64,000 nt of DNA from Campylorhamphus procurvoides. Lineage: Eukaryota; Chordata; Aves; Passeriformes; Dendrocolaptidae. The notes under the pieces were generated by a model. It was not told the DNA's origin. It saw nothing but the letters and a program-made list of their open reading frames with translations, and did not search any database. The position numbers and the translations under genes were made by a program. Position 1 is the first letter of the stretch. Each line of letters starts with the position of its first letter. The DNA lies in contig WBMV01007263.1 of NCBI GenBank assembly GCA_013396655.1, forward strand, positions 1 to 64,000. The letters are read 5' to 3'. Positions 33,901 through 48,900 of this stretch are shown piece by piece.

Positions 33901-36900
33901 AGGACCTTCCTTAACTCCAAATGCTGCCCATTTTGCTGTAGGAATTGAGTACCTATGACCTACGTCCTAAACGAAGAAGGTGACAACAGGATAGAACTGG
34001 ATAAGCATATTTTAAAGATATGTCTATAGTTACCTCTCCCTCATTCTGCTAGAGATGCTATACTGTTTGTGTGGTATTAATAAGATCAGTTTGGATCATT
34101 TATGCAGTCTGCTTGCTAGCTAATTATTACTTTCATGAGGAAATTGTCTAAAATGATCAAATATTTAAGTGATAAGGTAATACATCTGAACTGACTTCAG
34201 TTTGACACAAATATGGTCTCATAATACAGTGCACAATAATCTTCATCTTTAAATTCATCTTTAAATGACCTGTACACTTTTGGTTTTTAGGGGTTTCTAC
34301 ATGCTGTATTTGAACGGTTGAAACAGTTTCTGGAGTGTAGTAAGTATCAGGATATTTTTCGTTGTATTCGTTGTTAAACATTGGAAGCTGGAGGTAAACA
34401 ATACAGTTTAGACCATTATCAATAACCAATTAGGTGCAAGGTGTGTTTTCAGAAGTGCAAAATGCTGCTGAAACTGTGACAGAAGAATTCAGTAAAAGTG
34501 ACTTTTTGTATAAAGAGACTAAAAATTCCACCAAAATTGTATTTGGTGTTATAACAGTAATGGTGAAAAAGATCTGAAGTTGTGGTTCGACAGGGTATCT
34601 ATATTAAAATATGGAGGTGCTACTAAAATCCAGATCATCTTGAGTTTTCTTCTTTGGGAGAGTTCCATGTTTTTTCTTTTTCCAGGAGTTTGTTATGTGT
34701 TTTGGTATATGTCAAATGGAAAATGAAGACCATATTCAAATCTTATATTCTTTGCAACTGGAAGAGTAGTAATCTGAGACAGGCAACTGCAGGTCAACAG
34801 AATCAGAAAAATAACGGGCAGGTGTTAGTGATTTTGCAGGGAAGTTATCTGAAGCAAGCAAAGGGGAGATGTTTGACAGTGTTGCATGTGAACTCACTTC
34901 TCCTTCCTTATAATGGATCTGGTGTGAGCCATTCATTCCTTTGAAGCCTGCCAGGTCATTTTTTCCTATGCTAGCATTTACTGTATTGAATTTGTTGCTA
35001 TCATCAAATTTTCTGTAATGGTGTCCCAGTTGTTGTAGCCTGATCAAGTACAGTGAATTTCATTGCAGCTAAGATAAATGGTTAAAGATTTTTTTTTTCC
35101 CCTGGTGCTCATTATCCAGAATTTGACTCTGTATTTATTCTGCCATAGAAGTGTTTTTTGGTTGACATAATCCCTGAACTACAGTAAAAAGTTCTTTTCC
35201 ACTCTTAATTTTTTAAAACTTAGCTATCCAGAAAGAAAAAGATAGTCTGAAAAATTATAGTTGTTAAATGTCTGATTTACCAGGTAGAAGTATAAGACCA
35301 GAGCACATATGCAGAGATCGTTTAGAGAAGACTGTAATTCTGTTCACTAAAGTGGTAAGTAAATTCTCCTTTCAGTTACTGAATATTTTATAGTTCTGGA
35401 GGAGCAGTCCCCATCCAGATATGTATGTGCCTTAAAGTGAATACACTGCTGATCTTTAAAAGGAATGGAAGGTACTACAACTTAAAACTTCTTTGTTATA
35501 GAATGTCTTTTTGAAGAAAAGGGTGTCTGTTTTCACTTATGCTGATGTAGGTTGCAGCAGTCAAGAATACATCATCTTAGCTCAAACAAGATTAAGTGCA
35601 TTCCGTAAGTAAATTATTTAGCCAGAATTTTGTTCAAAGAAGAATTCTGGAAGTTTTGCTATAACAATGGTAATGGCATTGAGGAATAAAGAAGAGATAA
35701 ATTTTTCATCCTATGTTTTATAAGTAGTTAGCTAGCAGATGGTAAATTTAGCATTGTCACTCACTCTTTTTTTTGTTTTGAAGATATAAAACCTACAGAG
35801 TTCCCCTTGTTTTTGGACTATTTAGGGGTTCGGATTTATTTCACCAAGATTGAACTGAAGATGTTCTGACTCAATATTTTTGTTCTTTGTCATAGTACTT
35901 ACATTGCACTTGATTACACTTGATTAATAGATAATCTACCATTTAGAAATTCAGATGTAAGAACTTAGGTTTAGGAATTTTTACAGTAGTAGAGGAGATT
36001 AAAGGCATCCACCAGTGCATTTTAAATGGATAGTTGGAAAAGCTAAGTTGAGCAACCAAATGCTTGCACTGCAGTGAAGGGGGAGGAAAAAAAGAGTTAC
36101 ATCCCTCATGTCTCTTACTTACAATAATCCTAGTAGGGATGGATTATCTGCTGAAATGTTCGCTGTTTCAAGTAAGGCTGATGTATTTTATTTACTTCTA
36201 GCAAACTGGTCTAGTTGAGAATGGTTATTGTTCCTCAGACTTAAAAAAGAAGTAATTTTGAGCCCAAATCCAGAATTTCGCTGTTAAATAATGCCTTTTT
36301 TGCCATTTTTACTGATATCTTCCTAATTTCCTGTCTGTGTTCAGTTTTCTGTAATTTTATATAAGTTGGCACTCGTTTTTGATGACTAGTTTATTAAAAC
36401 ATCTAACAAGACTTGCACAAAAAGTGTTTTGATTTCTCTTCCTTGCTTTTGTGCTTTCTTTTTTTTAGCTTTTGGACTTCCTGGATCAACATCCTTTTTC
36501 ATTCACTGCTTTGATTCAGAGATCATTGGAGTTCTCTGTAAGCTACGTTTTCACAGAAGCTGGTGAAGGGATTGTATTTGAGCAGTTTATTGTACAATGC
36601 ATGAATCTTATTAAGATGATTGTAAAAAATTACGCATACAAGCCATCGAAAAATATTGAAGGTACTGCTGTTATTTACTAAAACCACTTTTTGTGTCTTC
36701 TGAAACATTTTTTCTAGTTATTCCCAACAGAGTAACTCGTTTTTTAACATCTTAGTAAAGCTTCTGTCTCTGTATTAATCATTCTTATTTTGATTTTTGA
36801 AGGATTAATGTATATAGATGATGACTTGCTAAAGGAATTTTAAATACAGAAGGAGTATGAATATATTTTCTTTTTTGATTAAGTTTTCACTGACCTAATT

Positions 36901-39900
36901 TTAAAAGGTATTGAGTTATAGAATTTGGTTTATTTTCCTCAACTACATTGTTGCATCTTTCCCTTGAGATATATTTGATAAAATTAAGTATTTGCTGTAA
37001 TTAACTAATACCAGTACTCCAAAATACAGAAACACAGTGAATTTGATATGCAGTTGAATATAAAGCAGTTTATATGTTCTGCTTTGTAAGAATCTTTCAT
37101 TTTGAAAATTCATACAACCTTCCACATTAGCTTGACATGTGGCAATGACTAGATAAAAATTAATAATCTTTTTCTAAATCTGAAAAAAAATTCGTTTCAT
37201 GAACATACTGGTATGTGTCAGAAATTATTGCACTAATCCAGTATTTAAAATTTTTTAAAATATTGCTGTTACTCTGTCATTTTATGATACCTTAGAAGAC
37301 CCTAAATCTATTGATTATTAAGAAATTTCTGCTTGCAAAAGTACGTAGTGTTCTTTCAGTTTCAAAATATAAATGTATTCACTTGAAACAAGAGAAATGT
37401 AGCACATTCTGATGAAAGTTTGACTTCTCAAGAACAATGTGATTACAGAAAAGTGTAGAACAGTAAATTTTTCTTAGTTTCTGACTGACATAGTGTTTGT
37501 GTTGGTTGTACAGCATGTAGTATTTGGCATTATGTCTGGTTTCTTTAAAAAAAGCTAACTCCTAAAAATCCCAAGTGATTTCTCAGCTTGTATTTGGATA
37601 AACTTTCTGAATAGGTATAGATGGAAATTTCTCTGAGTTCGGTGTGCTTTTAAATTCAGTAATACTAAAATAATATAAATACCCAAGCCAGGAGGTAGGC
37701 AGGTTTTCTTCTCATCTCCCTAGTATCTGAAAAGTATTTGAATACTTTGTGAAGACCTGACAACCCTTAGTCTAACTGCACTGTCAGAGAACTCTCTTAA
37801 ATTAATTTGGTAATTTAGTTTGATTAAAAAAGTACCACCTGAAAGTCTGTTAAAGTCTCTCATGAAAATATATTATTTCTTTTTTTTCTCAGAGGGTAAG
37901 AATGTTTTATTTATTCATTTCTTTCTAATTTTACTAGACTAGTCTTTGATCATAAAGCCACTTCATTGTAATGTGGAGTTTTCTATGTTTTATTTCAGAC
38001 AGCAGTCCTGAAACTCTTGAAGCACATAAGATAAAGACAGCTTTTTTCACATACCCAACACTGATGGAAATATGTAGGAGATTAGTCACTCACTATTTCT
38101 TGCTGACAAAGGAGGAATTGACCATGTGGGAAGAGGATCCAGAAAGCTTCAGTAAGAAACATATTGTGTGGTTGCTTTCAATTTTATTAGATATTGGTAT
38201 AAACTATTGGTTTGATATTAGCATTGTCTCTACAAGTTGCCTACTGCAAATATTGATGATTTTATTTCCTGCATTTTTCTTATATGGACAACTATTCCCT
38301 CTAGAGATTCTTTTCATAACAAGAGATTTCTCAGTAGTCTGATACCTTCATATCCAAACACCAAAGTTTATCTGTACCATAGGTGAAATAACACTTTTTT
38401 TCTTTTCTTCGCAAAATTCTAGCTGTAGAAGAGACAGGAGGTGATTCTTGGAAGTACAGTCTCAGAGTAAGTGTTTCAATTTGAATGAAAACGAATAAAC
38501 GTTCCGGGATGCATTTTTTGATAGTCTTGTAAGCAAAAGAGGTGAAACCTGGTAGAAGGATGGTGCTTTTTAAAAAAAATCCTTAAGGAAATTTTTTTAG
38601 AATTAGTGAAAATTAACTTTGTTCCATTATCACTGGTCAGACATGCTGAAACACACTGGAAGCTTCATATTTTAAGGGGGACAGAAAAGGACTTTGCTTC
38701 AGCATTTGTATTAGGTAGTATCTGATGGTGGTTAAAGTCAGTAGAAGTTGTCTGTTCTTTGAACTGGTAACTGATGTTGTGACTTCATTAGCAGATGTAA
38801 TGAATGAGAAAGTTTCAGATGCATTTATATTATTTAATTATATTACTTAATTAGTTATTAGTTAATGTATTTTAGATCACAAGTAGGCTGTTATAGTGAA
38901 TCCTAGTTGTCACTGCTGTGGTTAGCTTTGCACAGAGATCTCAAAGTTTATTTGCTGGATTTCATTTGAGGACTGAAAAACCCAACCTTGTGCATCTGGT
39001 GTGTTCCAGTTGTAAATAGGTATTTAGTCCAAGTCACTCAAGTAGAAGTAATCCCAATACAACCTGTGACATACTTACAGTGTGGTCACTGGGTGCTCAA
39101 CAGCAGCTGTTTCACTCCACAGATTAATTGTGTTTGCCACAGAACTGGCTGATACAATTGCAGCCATCAAACTCTTGCAAGAGTTAAACATAATGTAGAG
39201 TAGGAAGAATGGTATTTCATATAATACTGATTTTGGTACAGTATATCTTCTTTTAAATTATGACCTTCAGTGCAAAATATTCAGTCTTTAAAATTTCAGC
39301 CTAAAATGTATTTGAATTGCCTTTATTTTAATAGATTCTAAACTACACCTTTTAATTTTTCAGCCATGCACAGAAGTCCTTTTTATTGATATTTTCCATG
39401 AATATAATCAGACTCTTACCCCTGTGCTTTTAGAAATGGTTCACAGTCTACAAGGTAAGTTCTTAAAAAAGTAAAGGAAGTGTAAAATGTAGAATCCTTT
39501 ACTTTACTTTCGTTGACAGTTAAGCAATTTTACCTTGTTATATCTCATTTTATATAGTGTCTTCACTCAGTATTTTTGAAGGGACATGTTAATATTTTAA
39601 AATTATTTCTAAACTTACCATAAGGAAATGCACTGTGTGTCTAGAAGGAAATCCTAAGGACTTATTACTTTCCATCGTAACTGTTTTAGACGATTGACAA
39701 AGGTTGGGGTGTTTCTACTTCCAGGAGGTTCCAGGCTTTTGTGACAGTGGGTCACAAGCTTAATAAATACTGTAGGTTGTTTTTTATTGGAAACTTCCTG
39801 TTCCAAAATGTTGCAAGGCAGTTTAGGCCATGTCTCTGCCAAAATACTGGGCGAAAACACCCCACAACTTATAAAGAAACATTTCAAGTTATGCTGTTGT

Positions 39901-42900
39901 TTTAGAGAGTTTAGAAGACTTTCCAAATCTGAAGAATCTGCTTTAAAAATTTATTGGCTTTCTGTATGAATACTGAAGTATTTGTAGGGTCAGGAATGTT
40001 TCACATTTTCTTTTTGTTTTATGGCCAGGAAAAATAATAAGTGGAAATGGCTTTTTTCCCCCCTCTTATTTTAGTTTTGCTTGTTTCCCCAGGATGTGTC
40101 TTAGCTGATTTACAATATATTGTACTTGAGCTTACCAGGATGGATCACTGCAGTCTAAATAAAATAAATAGTCATTTTCTGATGGTGATTTCTGACTTCT
40201 CAGGAGCTCTTCCTGAAATCCTTTTTAAACATAGGTTTGGAGATGGCTTGTGATACTGGGAATAGCAGAAAGTTTTTTACAACAGGGTTGGCACAGTTAG
40301 TATGTTTTCCAAAAATTCCAGGAGTATTAAATACTACCATGCTAAAATACACACCTGTACTTCTTTTCTCTCCTGAAGCCCGTAATAGTCACTTCTGCAT
40401 GTTTTCAGCTTGAGATTTGCTCTCGAAGGACTAGATGATATTAAGAATTCATTAATTCTTACAATTTTGGAAAATCTTTACCTACATGCTGTAAATTTAC
40501 TTGCATATGTATATATAAAGTATATGGGAAGTAGGTCTAGGACCCTTGGAAATACTGGTGTGTGGTTGACAGAGATCTGCAGTTTGTAGGTTTTGTGTCT
40601 GTTCATTTTGGATACATGCTTCTGACTTACGTGCATGTTGCTATGAGAAATGCTAATCTCCAAAGTAGTAACTCAAAAATAGGGTGTGAAAGCAGAGATT
40701 TGAAGAAGGTATCAAAACTGAAATGACTGAAATGGTAAATGAAACAAAAGCAGCAAAAGAGTCTTAATTCATGGTTTACTTACATAAAGCATTTACGTGC
40801 AAAGTTGCTTGCATTCCTTGTTTTAGTGACACTTTTTTCGTAATTTTAACTTTTGCTTGTAGGATCTACCAACATAGAAGATACCAATGCTATACTGATC
40901 AAAGATGCTGGTAAATTTTTACTTTACCTTTGAAGTAACAGAACCACTTTTGTGTATGCATTTGACTTATTAAAAATTGCATGAAGAATTTGCAAGATGT
41001 TTTTAAAGACATTGGGAAAGCGGGACATAAATCCTAAGTCTCCCTTCAGTTCATGTCAGTCTGCACTTTTACAAAATGCTTATGCAAAAATATGGTATTT
41101 TTTGGCTTTTTTGTGAAACAGACCCTTAGACAATCTTCTTTACGTCCTCTCCTTTCCAGTCTGCAACTAAATGACCTTTAATGCTTCCATGGAGATCCTC
41201 TGTCCGTTTTACAAGTACAGAGATTTTATGGTGAAAGAAAAGAATCGTTCCTGATGGAACCATCTGTGATGTTAGAAGGATGTTCTTTCACCCTCTAGCT
41301 ATTTTCAAGAGTCTGAGCTGTCTTCTGTAATGTGTTTCTTGTACTAAAATTTCTTACAGAATTCCCTTCACTGTGGTCTGATAAAGCTTTCTAAAAAAAT
41401 GTGCTTTAGCTTTGTTTTCTTTATTATGCTCAGGTTATTAAAACTGTGGTTTGAATCTTAAATTAAACTGGTTATTTAGTGTTAAAAAATGAACATTCAA
41501 GCAAACAATAAGCGTAACTATTGTTTTTCCCCAGTGTATAATGCGGTTGGACTGGCTGCTTATGAACTATTTGATAGTGTGGATTTCGATCAGTGGTTTA
41601 AAAATCAACTATTAGCAGAACTACAGGTTTCTCATGACAGGTAAACATCTTGGTTTGTTATGCCTTCATCATTTAAATAGAAACTGTTGATACAAGTTTG
41701 ATAATATATTATGTCTAATAACTGCACAGTTGAAAAATATTCAACCTTTCAACTTATCCACTAAATGAGCAGAGGTATGAAATACATACAGATAACTGAT
41801 ACAGTCCCTGAAGTGACAGGGTTCTTAGCACTCTGTGTTTAAATTACTATATAGTGAATACATACAGGGCTCTGTGAAAGTACATTGTCTGTCCTTCTGC
41901 ATGTATTTGATTTCTTCAGGCAGCAAAGTCCAATGGAAATCTGTGGAAATAATCTCCATAAAACACTAGTTTAGCCAAAACAGTGGTTTGTTCTTCTGAT
42001 AGTTTCAGTACAAGCCTTCTGTAACTTTTCAGTTAATTTGGCCCGCAGTAAAGAGGGGAAGTAAGGATATGGGTTATGTTGTAAAGTGTGCATGATTACA
42101 GGCTGGTTCTACATGAAAGGGTGTATACAGTCCATCTGCTGTGGTTTTTTCTTCTCAGCCAGGTCCCTTGGATGGCCTTCACATGAGTACTTCTTTTTTT
42201 GTTTAGTGGATATCATAGTGTGTTTTGGAAGATCAGTTTTGGCATCTGAGTACAGACTGAGCTGACCCTCTTTATAACTGCCTAGAAGACAGAGGTCTTG
42301 TTCCTCAGGCTGTCACTCTTTCCCCAGGGGAAGGAGAGTGACCGCTACTGTGCGTGCACATCACCCTTTGAATAAGTATGTCCCATTTTTTTGAACAGTC
42401 ATTAACAGTGACCCTAATGTCCTTTGAAGACTGTTGCTATGTTTTTCTTCTGCATTTGCAATTCATAGTACCAGACATAATTATCTGAAACATGAACTAA
42501 TTTGTTTCCTTATACCCTTAGGAGCTACTGTAAATTATAAATGATTTGCTATAATGGGTTGCCAGTCAGCTTTTTTTATTTCTAACTTCCAGTTATAGAA
42601 ACTTGATTTACAAATACAGTTTATTTTCATGTAAATTTGGAGATATTATTAAATTTGCAAATACTACAGTGTTTCTTTTCATTATAATATACTTTCAAAA
42701 AAATTAATTACTTTTGGATGTATAGCCTTACATTAGGGTCACAGAATAATTGCCACGGTTGTTTACCTTCTGTCTGCTAGTGCTTTTGTTCTTTTTCTCG
42801 TTAGACTGTTTTTTTTATGAAGATTTCAACCTCACCTGGCTATCTACAAGTGATCCAGTACTCTAATGGTTAGGCTAAATGTCAGAAGAGCAGGAAAAAT

Positions 42901-45900
42901 AATGAGAGGTGTTGTGTATAAGATCGGTCACTTGCTATTGTGCCCCACCAGCAGCAATCTCTAAATGAAGCTGCCATGATATTTTTAATATATGGTGACT
43001 TTGGCATTTTTATGTTATTCACCCATATAGCGTAAGTAAAACTGATAGAAGTGCTCTGTTGTTGACACAGTTGTATTACAGTCAGGAAGACATCCATTTG
43101 GTTGGCAATTGTGGTATCCCAGGATTGAATTCCTGTAGAGATAGAAGCTAGTAGTAGAAGTTGTGCAGAAGTTTGAAGGCATGTTTGTTTGAACTGCTTC
43201 TGCTGCCTTCATCATTGGAGACCATCATGACAAGGGCGACAGTGTTAGTGGTTTAAATGGTGTCCTGCTTTAACAATGGCTTCAGGAATATGTATGCAGT
43301 TCAGATCAAGGGAGTTGGAGGGGATGATCTGCTCCCCCCCAGGAATTAGTGTGGGTGCTCATGAACTGCTGAATGTTTGGGAGCACAAACCTGTATATTG
43401 TCAGCAGTGAGCATAGAGTGTGTGATGTTTTGTTTTCTTTGAATGTTTCATTACCTGTTGATAGTAAATCTGCCAACCATGATCATATCAGTAGAAGAAG
43501 TATGACATGAATAAAAAAATATTCTTAAGGATTTTTAGAAATCCTTAAGATCCTTTATAATTGCCAAATTTGTCACTTGCCATGACAGTTGGTTTTGTAT
43601 TATTAAAGAGAAACTTTTCTATAATATAAAAGTAGTTTACTAAATACAATTTTTTTTGTAATAATTAATTTGTCAAACATCTGCCGAGAGAGAAAAGATG
43701 AATGTGACACAGAGTAATTTAGTATCAAGCGAAATACCTTTGACTTGAATATCTGATGCTGTCCAGTCTGCTTAAAGATACTGTTTGACTATTGCAACAG
43801 AATTTACCTTATTTTGGAATATGATCACTTTTCCTATGTGAGATTTAAGTCCAGTGTGCTCAGTGGTGGACCTATGCTTAGTCAGTGTGTGCTGCTTTTG
43901 TAAAAGCTAATGTTCTAAGATGTGAGCTTTTTCCAGAAGTAGTGAAAAAACCAGGACCTCAAAAATGAGCATGTATGAATGGAAGAATTTCTAGGAACTT
44001 AAGTCATTAAAAAAAACCCCAAACCGACCAACAACCAAAAAAAAAAAAAACCCAAACCCAAAAAAAGGCAATCAAAAAACCCAAACCAAAGAAAACTCAA
44101 AAACATGCACACTCCCCAAAAAACTGAAGAGGATGCTATCTTTTCTTTACTAGGGAGAGAGAGATATTGTAGAGGTGCAGGTAGGATGTATGAATTGAAC
44201 ACAGATCTCATCTCATTGAAAATCCGTGCTGTCAGCAGACAGTTGTGTACTTACGTCATTTAAAACTTTCCTTTGTGTGATAGGGTTTTCAAAACTATCT
44301 AACTCCAATCTCAAGAAAATAGCTTTTTTAATATTCTGATTTTTATGAGGTTAAGTGTCAGACACAGGCATTCTAAGAATAACAAAAATTGTATCATCAC
44401 AGCTTCTTGAACAAATATAAGGATGTGTTAGTAAGGCAATGTTATGTGTAAGTCATGCTTCAGCATGGGTTATTCATGCTTCACTGCCGCTCAGTAAATA
44501 AGCAACACTGGACTGTTACTCCTCATTAGTTTTGTGTTCCAGTGTAATGAACTGTGGTGTACATGCTACTTCCACAACTTTCAGATTCTCTGAAGATGTT
44601 ATTTGTTTATAATCTTGCGGTTATGGGAATGTTTAATAAAACACATTTATTAAATGTAGAGAAACCTCAATAACTTCAGTTTAAATTGCTTCTTGATGGC
44701 CTAGAAGGCAGAAGTTCATCAAATGAAAAATACATTTATGATAACAATGATTTGTTAGTTAAAATCCTCTGAATAGGGTTCACATTCCATAACTTGATAC
44801 ATCTGCAAGTTAAATATATAAATCGGACTTACATGATCACCAGCGAAAAATAGCAGCTCTGTAGAATGCTTTTCTCAGTCCCTGTTCTGGTTCTAAAGCT
44901 GTTTGATTTGTGCCCTTGTCTCAGCAGTAGTGCAAGATTAGGTAATGTCAGTTCTTAGAATAGCTTTAGACTGATGACATGAACTACTTTGACAGTTGCT
45001 GTAATGCAGTCCTTAAGTTTGCATCTTTAAATTGTATGTGGCCAAAAATTTTTGAGCATAAAAAGAATGTCAAAGAAGTTACTAGAAACTGTGGTGAAAA
45101 CAGATGCCATGGTGGCAGTAATAAATGTAACATTTATTTTCTTTTTTCGTTGATGTGCTGTGTGCAGAATAAACTAGCTCTAATGAGATGTTTAAGATTC
45201 AGTTATTTAGGATGAAAATTAACTTTATCAAACCAAGCTGGTGTTTCCTGTGCCAGCTTAGGAAGAGTTTTGATGAAAAAGATCTCTGCACTAAAGTTGG
45301 TCTTGAAAAACTAAATCTTTTCATTGTTTTGAGTAATAATAAACATCACGGCTCTTGGATTTCTTCAAAGTAGTTTATAACATCAAGTGTAATGAGTTAA
45401 CAAGTGCAATCTTTTCGTCCTACTTTTAAAGGTATAAACCAATACGCCGACGAGTAATATGGCTGATTGGACAGTGGATTTCTGTAAAATTCAAGTCGGA
45501 CTTGAGACCTGTTTTATATGAAGCAATTCGTAACTTACTTCAAGACCGTGACTTAGTGGTAAGTATAAATAACTAATGTTTTGGATTATACATTTGTTTT
45601 GTAAACACAGGTGAAGCATAAACATCATACCTTGTGTAAATTTGATTGAGAATTTCATAACATCGTGCCTTAAAGTCTGCTGTGTTTTGCAAAAGATAAG
45701 CCATTGGGAAGATCTGGCAATGTTTACTTGTGAAGATGTTCAGTAAGTGATGACTTTGGTGGGAAAATGGATTGCAAGAGTAACAGCCTGTTTTTTATAA
45801 GAAGAAAGTTGTGATATGTTTTTACGACCCACTCGAGAAGGGCAGGGTAGTTCAGGTTCTTGTTAATAAATTCCTTGGGGTGGATTAGAGTGAAATGACA

Positions 45901-48900
45901 CCAAATGGATCGGTGTTTGTAATATATGTATGAAGGGTTTATTTTACAACAGTTTGGTTTCAAAGGAAAACAGGTGTGTAGCTGTTTTGGTTGCTATCTT
46001 CTAAAGTAATAAAGCAGTATTAAAGCATAAAAATAAGACTTAAGAAAACGTATAAGAGAGAGAAAGAGAAAGAAAGGATAAGGGTCCTAAGATATATATA
46101 GCCACCACCCACTGGATCCATTGAGGAAGCTTGGTAGTTGCAGCTCCAGTGTCTGTTGTTTGAAGCAGTGGTCTTGATCCGTTGAGGGTGGGGGAAGCCA
46201 CCCCACAACAAAACTAGAAGATTCCATGAGTTACATACACTTAACAGTGGGAACACTTTGTACCTCCCTGGGGTGGAGAATTTTACAATGGATGATGTCC
46301 ATCATCTGAGATGAATAGCTCAGGCTGAGTGTGAAATGTCTTCACATTCCCGGGGGAGGGGTTTCACAACAGAGTCCTTGTGTAAGGGAGGACATTGGCA
46401 TGATAAGAAGGATTATCCCACCTTGTAGGATTTGCATCTTCCCTTATTTGGAAATCCAGTTTGTAGCTTCAGGTATGCACACCCTTCTGCCCCTGGGATA
46501 GTTGGAGACCCTTTCCAAGCCAGCATATTCAGGGAGGCACGGTGGACTTTGCTGGATGAGCAACTGTTTCTTACAAAAGACTTTTTTGGTGATCTTAACA
46601 ATGTTTAAGCTGTTAATCATTTCAGTCTTTGACAAATATCTTGTAGTAATTTGTAAACAAATGGGCACTTTGTGTAGATAAAACAAGGTTTTTATGTGAC
46701 TAGTCCCTGCAGTATACTGTACTGATTGAGGGCACCCTCAGCAAGTGAACAGACACCACCAAGCTGGACAGGAGTGTTGATGTGCTAGAGGATAGGAAGG
46801 CTCTGCAGAGGATATCAGTGGGTTGAGGCCAATGGTATGAGGTTCAACTAGGCCAAGTGCCAGGGCCTGCCCTTGGGTCATAACAACCCCAGGCAGCACT
46901 ACAGACTTTGGACAGAGTGGCTGGAAAGCTGCCTGGTTGAAAAGGACCTAGGGGTGCTGTTTGACAGCAGGTGAACATGAACCAGCAGTGTGCCTAGGTG
47001 GCCAAGATGGCCAGTGGTATCCTGGGTTGGGTCAATACTGGAGCTAGGAGGACCAGGAAAATGATTGTCCCTCTCTAGAGGGCACTGGTGAGGCCATATC
47101 TCAAATCCTGTGTCCAGTTCTAGACCCCTCACTACGAGAAAGACATTGAGGTGCTGGAGNTGCCCCTGGGATAGTTGGAGACCCTTTCCAAGCCAGCATA
47201 TTCAGGGAGGCACGGTGGACTTTGCTGGATGAGCAACTGTTTCTTACAAAAGACTTTTTTGGTGATCTTAACAATGTTTAAGCTGTTAATCATTTCAGTC
47301 TTTGACAAATATCTTGTAGTAATTTGTAAACAAATGGGCACTTTGTGTAGATAAAACAAGGTTTTTATGTGACTAGTCCCTGCAGTATACTGTACTGATT
47401 GAGGGCACCCTCAGCAAGTGAACAGACACCACCAAGCTGGACAGGAGTGTTGATGTGCTAGAGGATAGGAAGGCTCTGCAGAGGATATCAGTGGGTTGAG
47501 GCCAATGGTATGAGGTTCAACTAGGCCAAGTGCCAGGGCCTGCCCTTGGGTCATAACAACCCCAGGCAGCACTACAGACTTTGGACAGAGTGGCTGGAAA
47601 GCTGCCTGGTTGAAAAGGACCTAGGGGTGCTGTTTGACAGCAGGTGAACATGAACCAGCAGTGTGCCTAGGTGGCCAAGATGGCCAGTGGTATCCTGGGT
47701 TGGGTCAATACTGGAGCTAGGAGGACCAGGAAAATGATTGTCCCTCTCTAGAGGGCACTGGTGAGGCCATATCTCAAATCCTGTGTCCAGTTCTAGACCC
47801 CTCACTACGAGAAAGACATTGAGGTGCTGGAGCATGTCTTGAGAAGAGCAGTGGAGCTGGCTTATCAAGAGTTGTAACAGGTGATTCTGTGAGTCACTCT
47901 GCCTGGAAGTGCCCAAGTAATGTGTGAGCGTGGTGGTTAGGGATATAGTTTAGCGCTGGTGGTGCTGGTTTGGCAGTTTGACTGGATGATCTTTGAAGTC
48001 TTTTTCATACTTAATGATTCTGTGATTCTATGGTTACAGATTAAAGTTATCTGCTAGCAGGATGTGATGAATTCCCTTGGTTGCTAAGCTGCTTGAGTAA
48101 CAAATCTGTTGGTTTAAGCTACAACTTCAGTTTACCAGTAGGTGAGATTGAGTTGAGAAGCTGGTTTTGCTATTGTTTGTTTTGGTTTTAAACAAACAGA
48201 GCTAGCAGTCCACAAATAAAAAAGATAGCCCTAGCTAGTGGGTAGGTACTTAGTAATTGGCAGTCATAACAGTTACTTCTGTGATTCCAAACATCTTTAG
48301 CAGAGCAGGATATGTTTCTGTTTTCACTGAATGCTTTTTAGCATCTGAGCATCTACGAGGAAGAACAATCTAACTTGTTATTTGATTCTGTGCTTCTTGG
48401 TTGACAGCAAGTCATGAGATAATTCCAAGTTAAAGTCCTCCTGTATTGATAGAGTTTTTATCATAGGCTAGATAAAATTATACTAGAAGATACCTTTCTT
48501 GTCCTTCATGAAGTTTTTGCTTGAGTAGTTTGTCCAATTTCTAGCACGCTAGCAATGCCAAATAAGAAGTAAAGGTTACTAAAATGAAAGCAAATGAAAA
48601 TGAGTTGAACTAACTATATTTCTTAGAGGGTGACAGAACACAGAGAATGGTTCAACTGCCAAAACATCAACTGTTTTGGTGTTGTCAGACATGTTCATAA
48701 TCAAAATGTTTAATGGACTTATGCATTGTGCTTTTGACTCTTGTCTTTCAGGTCCGTATTGAGACAGCTACGACGCTGAAGTTAAATATCCTTTTATTTG
48801 CAAAGATGTTTGATTAGTTCTTAATTCAAAGTTACTGGAAAATCAGCAATTTTAAACTTAGTACCAAATTCTTCACATTATAGTTTTTATGTATCCATGA

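Larger units (their letters stand above)
46728..48032 (+). mobile_element. CR1 LINE 3' fragment, sense, interrupted by the assembly duplication
   Basis: CR1 ORF2 C-terminal reverse-transcriptase signature starts near GAGGGCACCCTCAGCAAG, with CTTGGGTCATAACAACCCC and GAAAAGGACCTAGGGGTGCT, and continues to the 3' tail GATTCTGTGATTCTATGG. The stretch after 47832 lacks most of the normal C-terminal and 3'UTR region, so the copy has an internal deletion as well as many stops. Bases 46728-47159 and 47401-47832 are the same CR1 segment counted twice. Confidence 0.88.

Noticed and set aside
44008..44105. Possible telomere-like or poly(A) retrocopy tail
   Set aside because: The unit is irregular and no retrocopy body lies next to it; treated as low complexity.
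46413..47916. Minus-strand frames that occur twice with identical sequence
   Set aside because: They are antisense to the LTR and CR1 sequence and appear twice only because of the false duplication.
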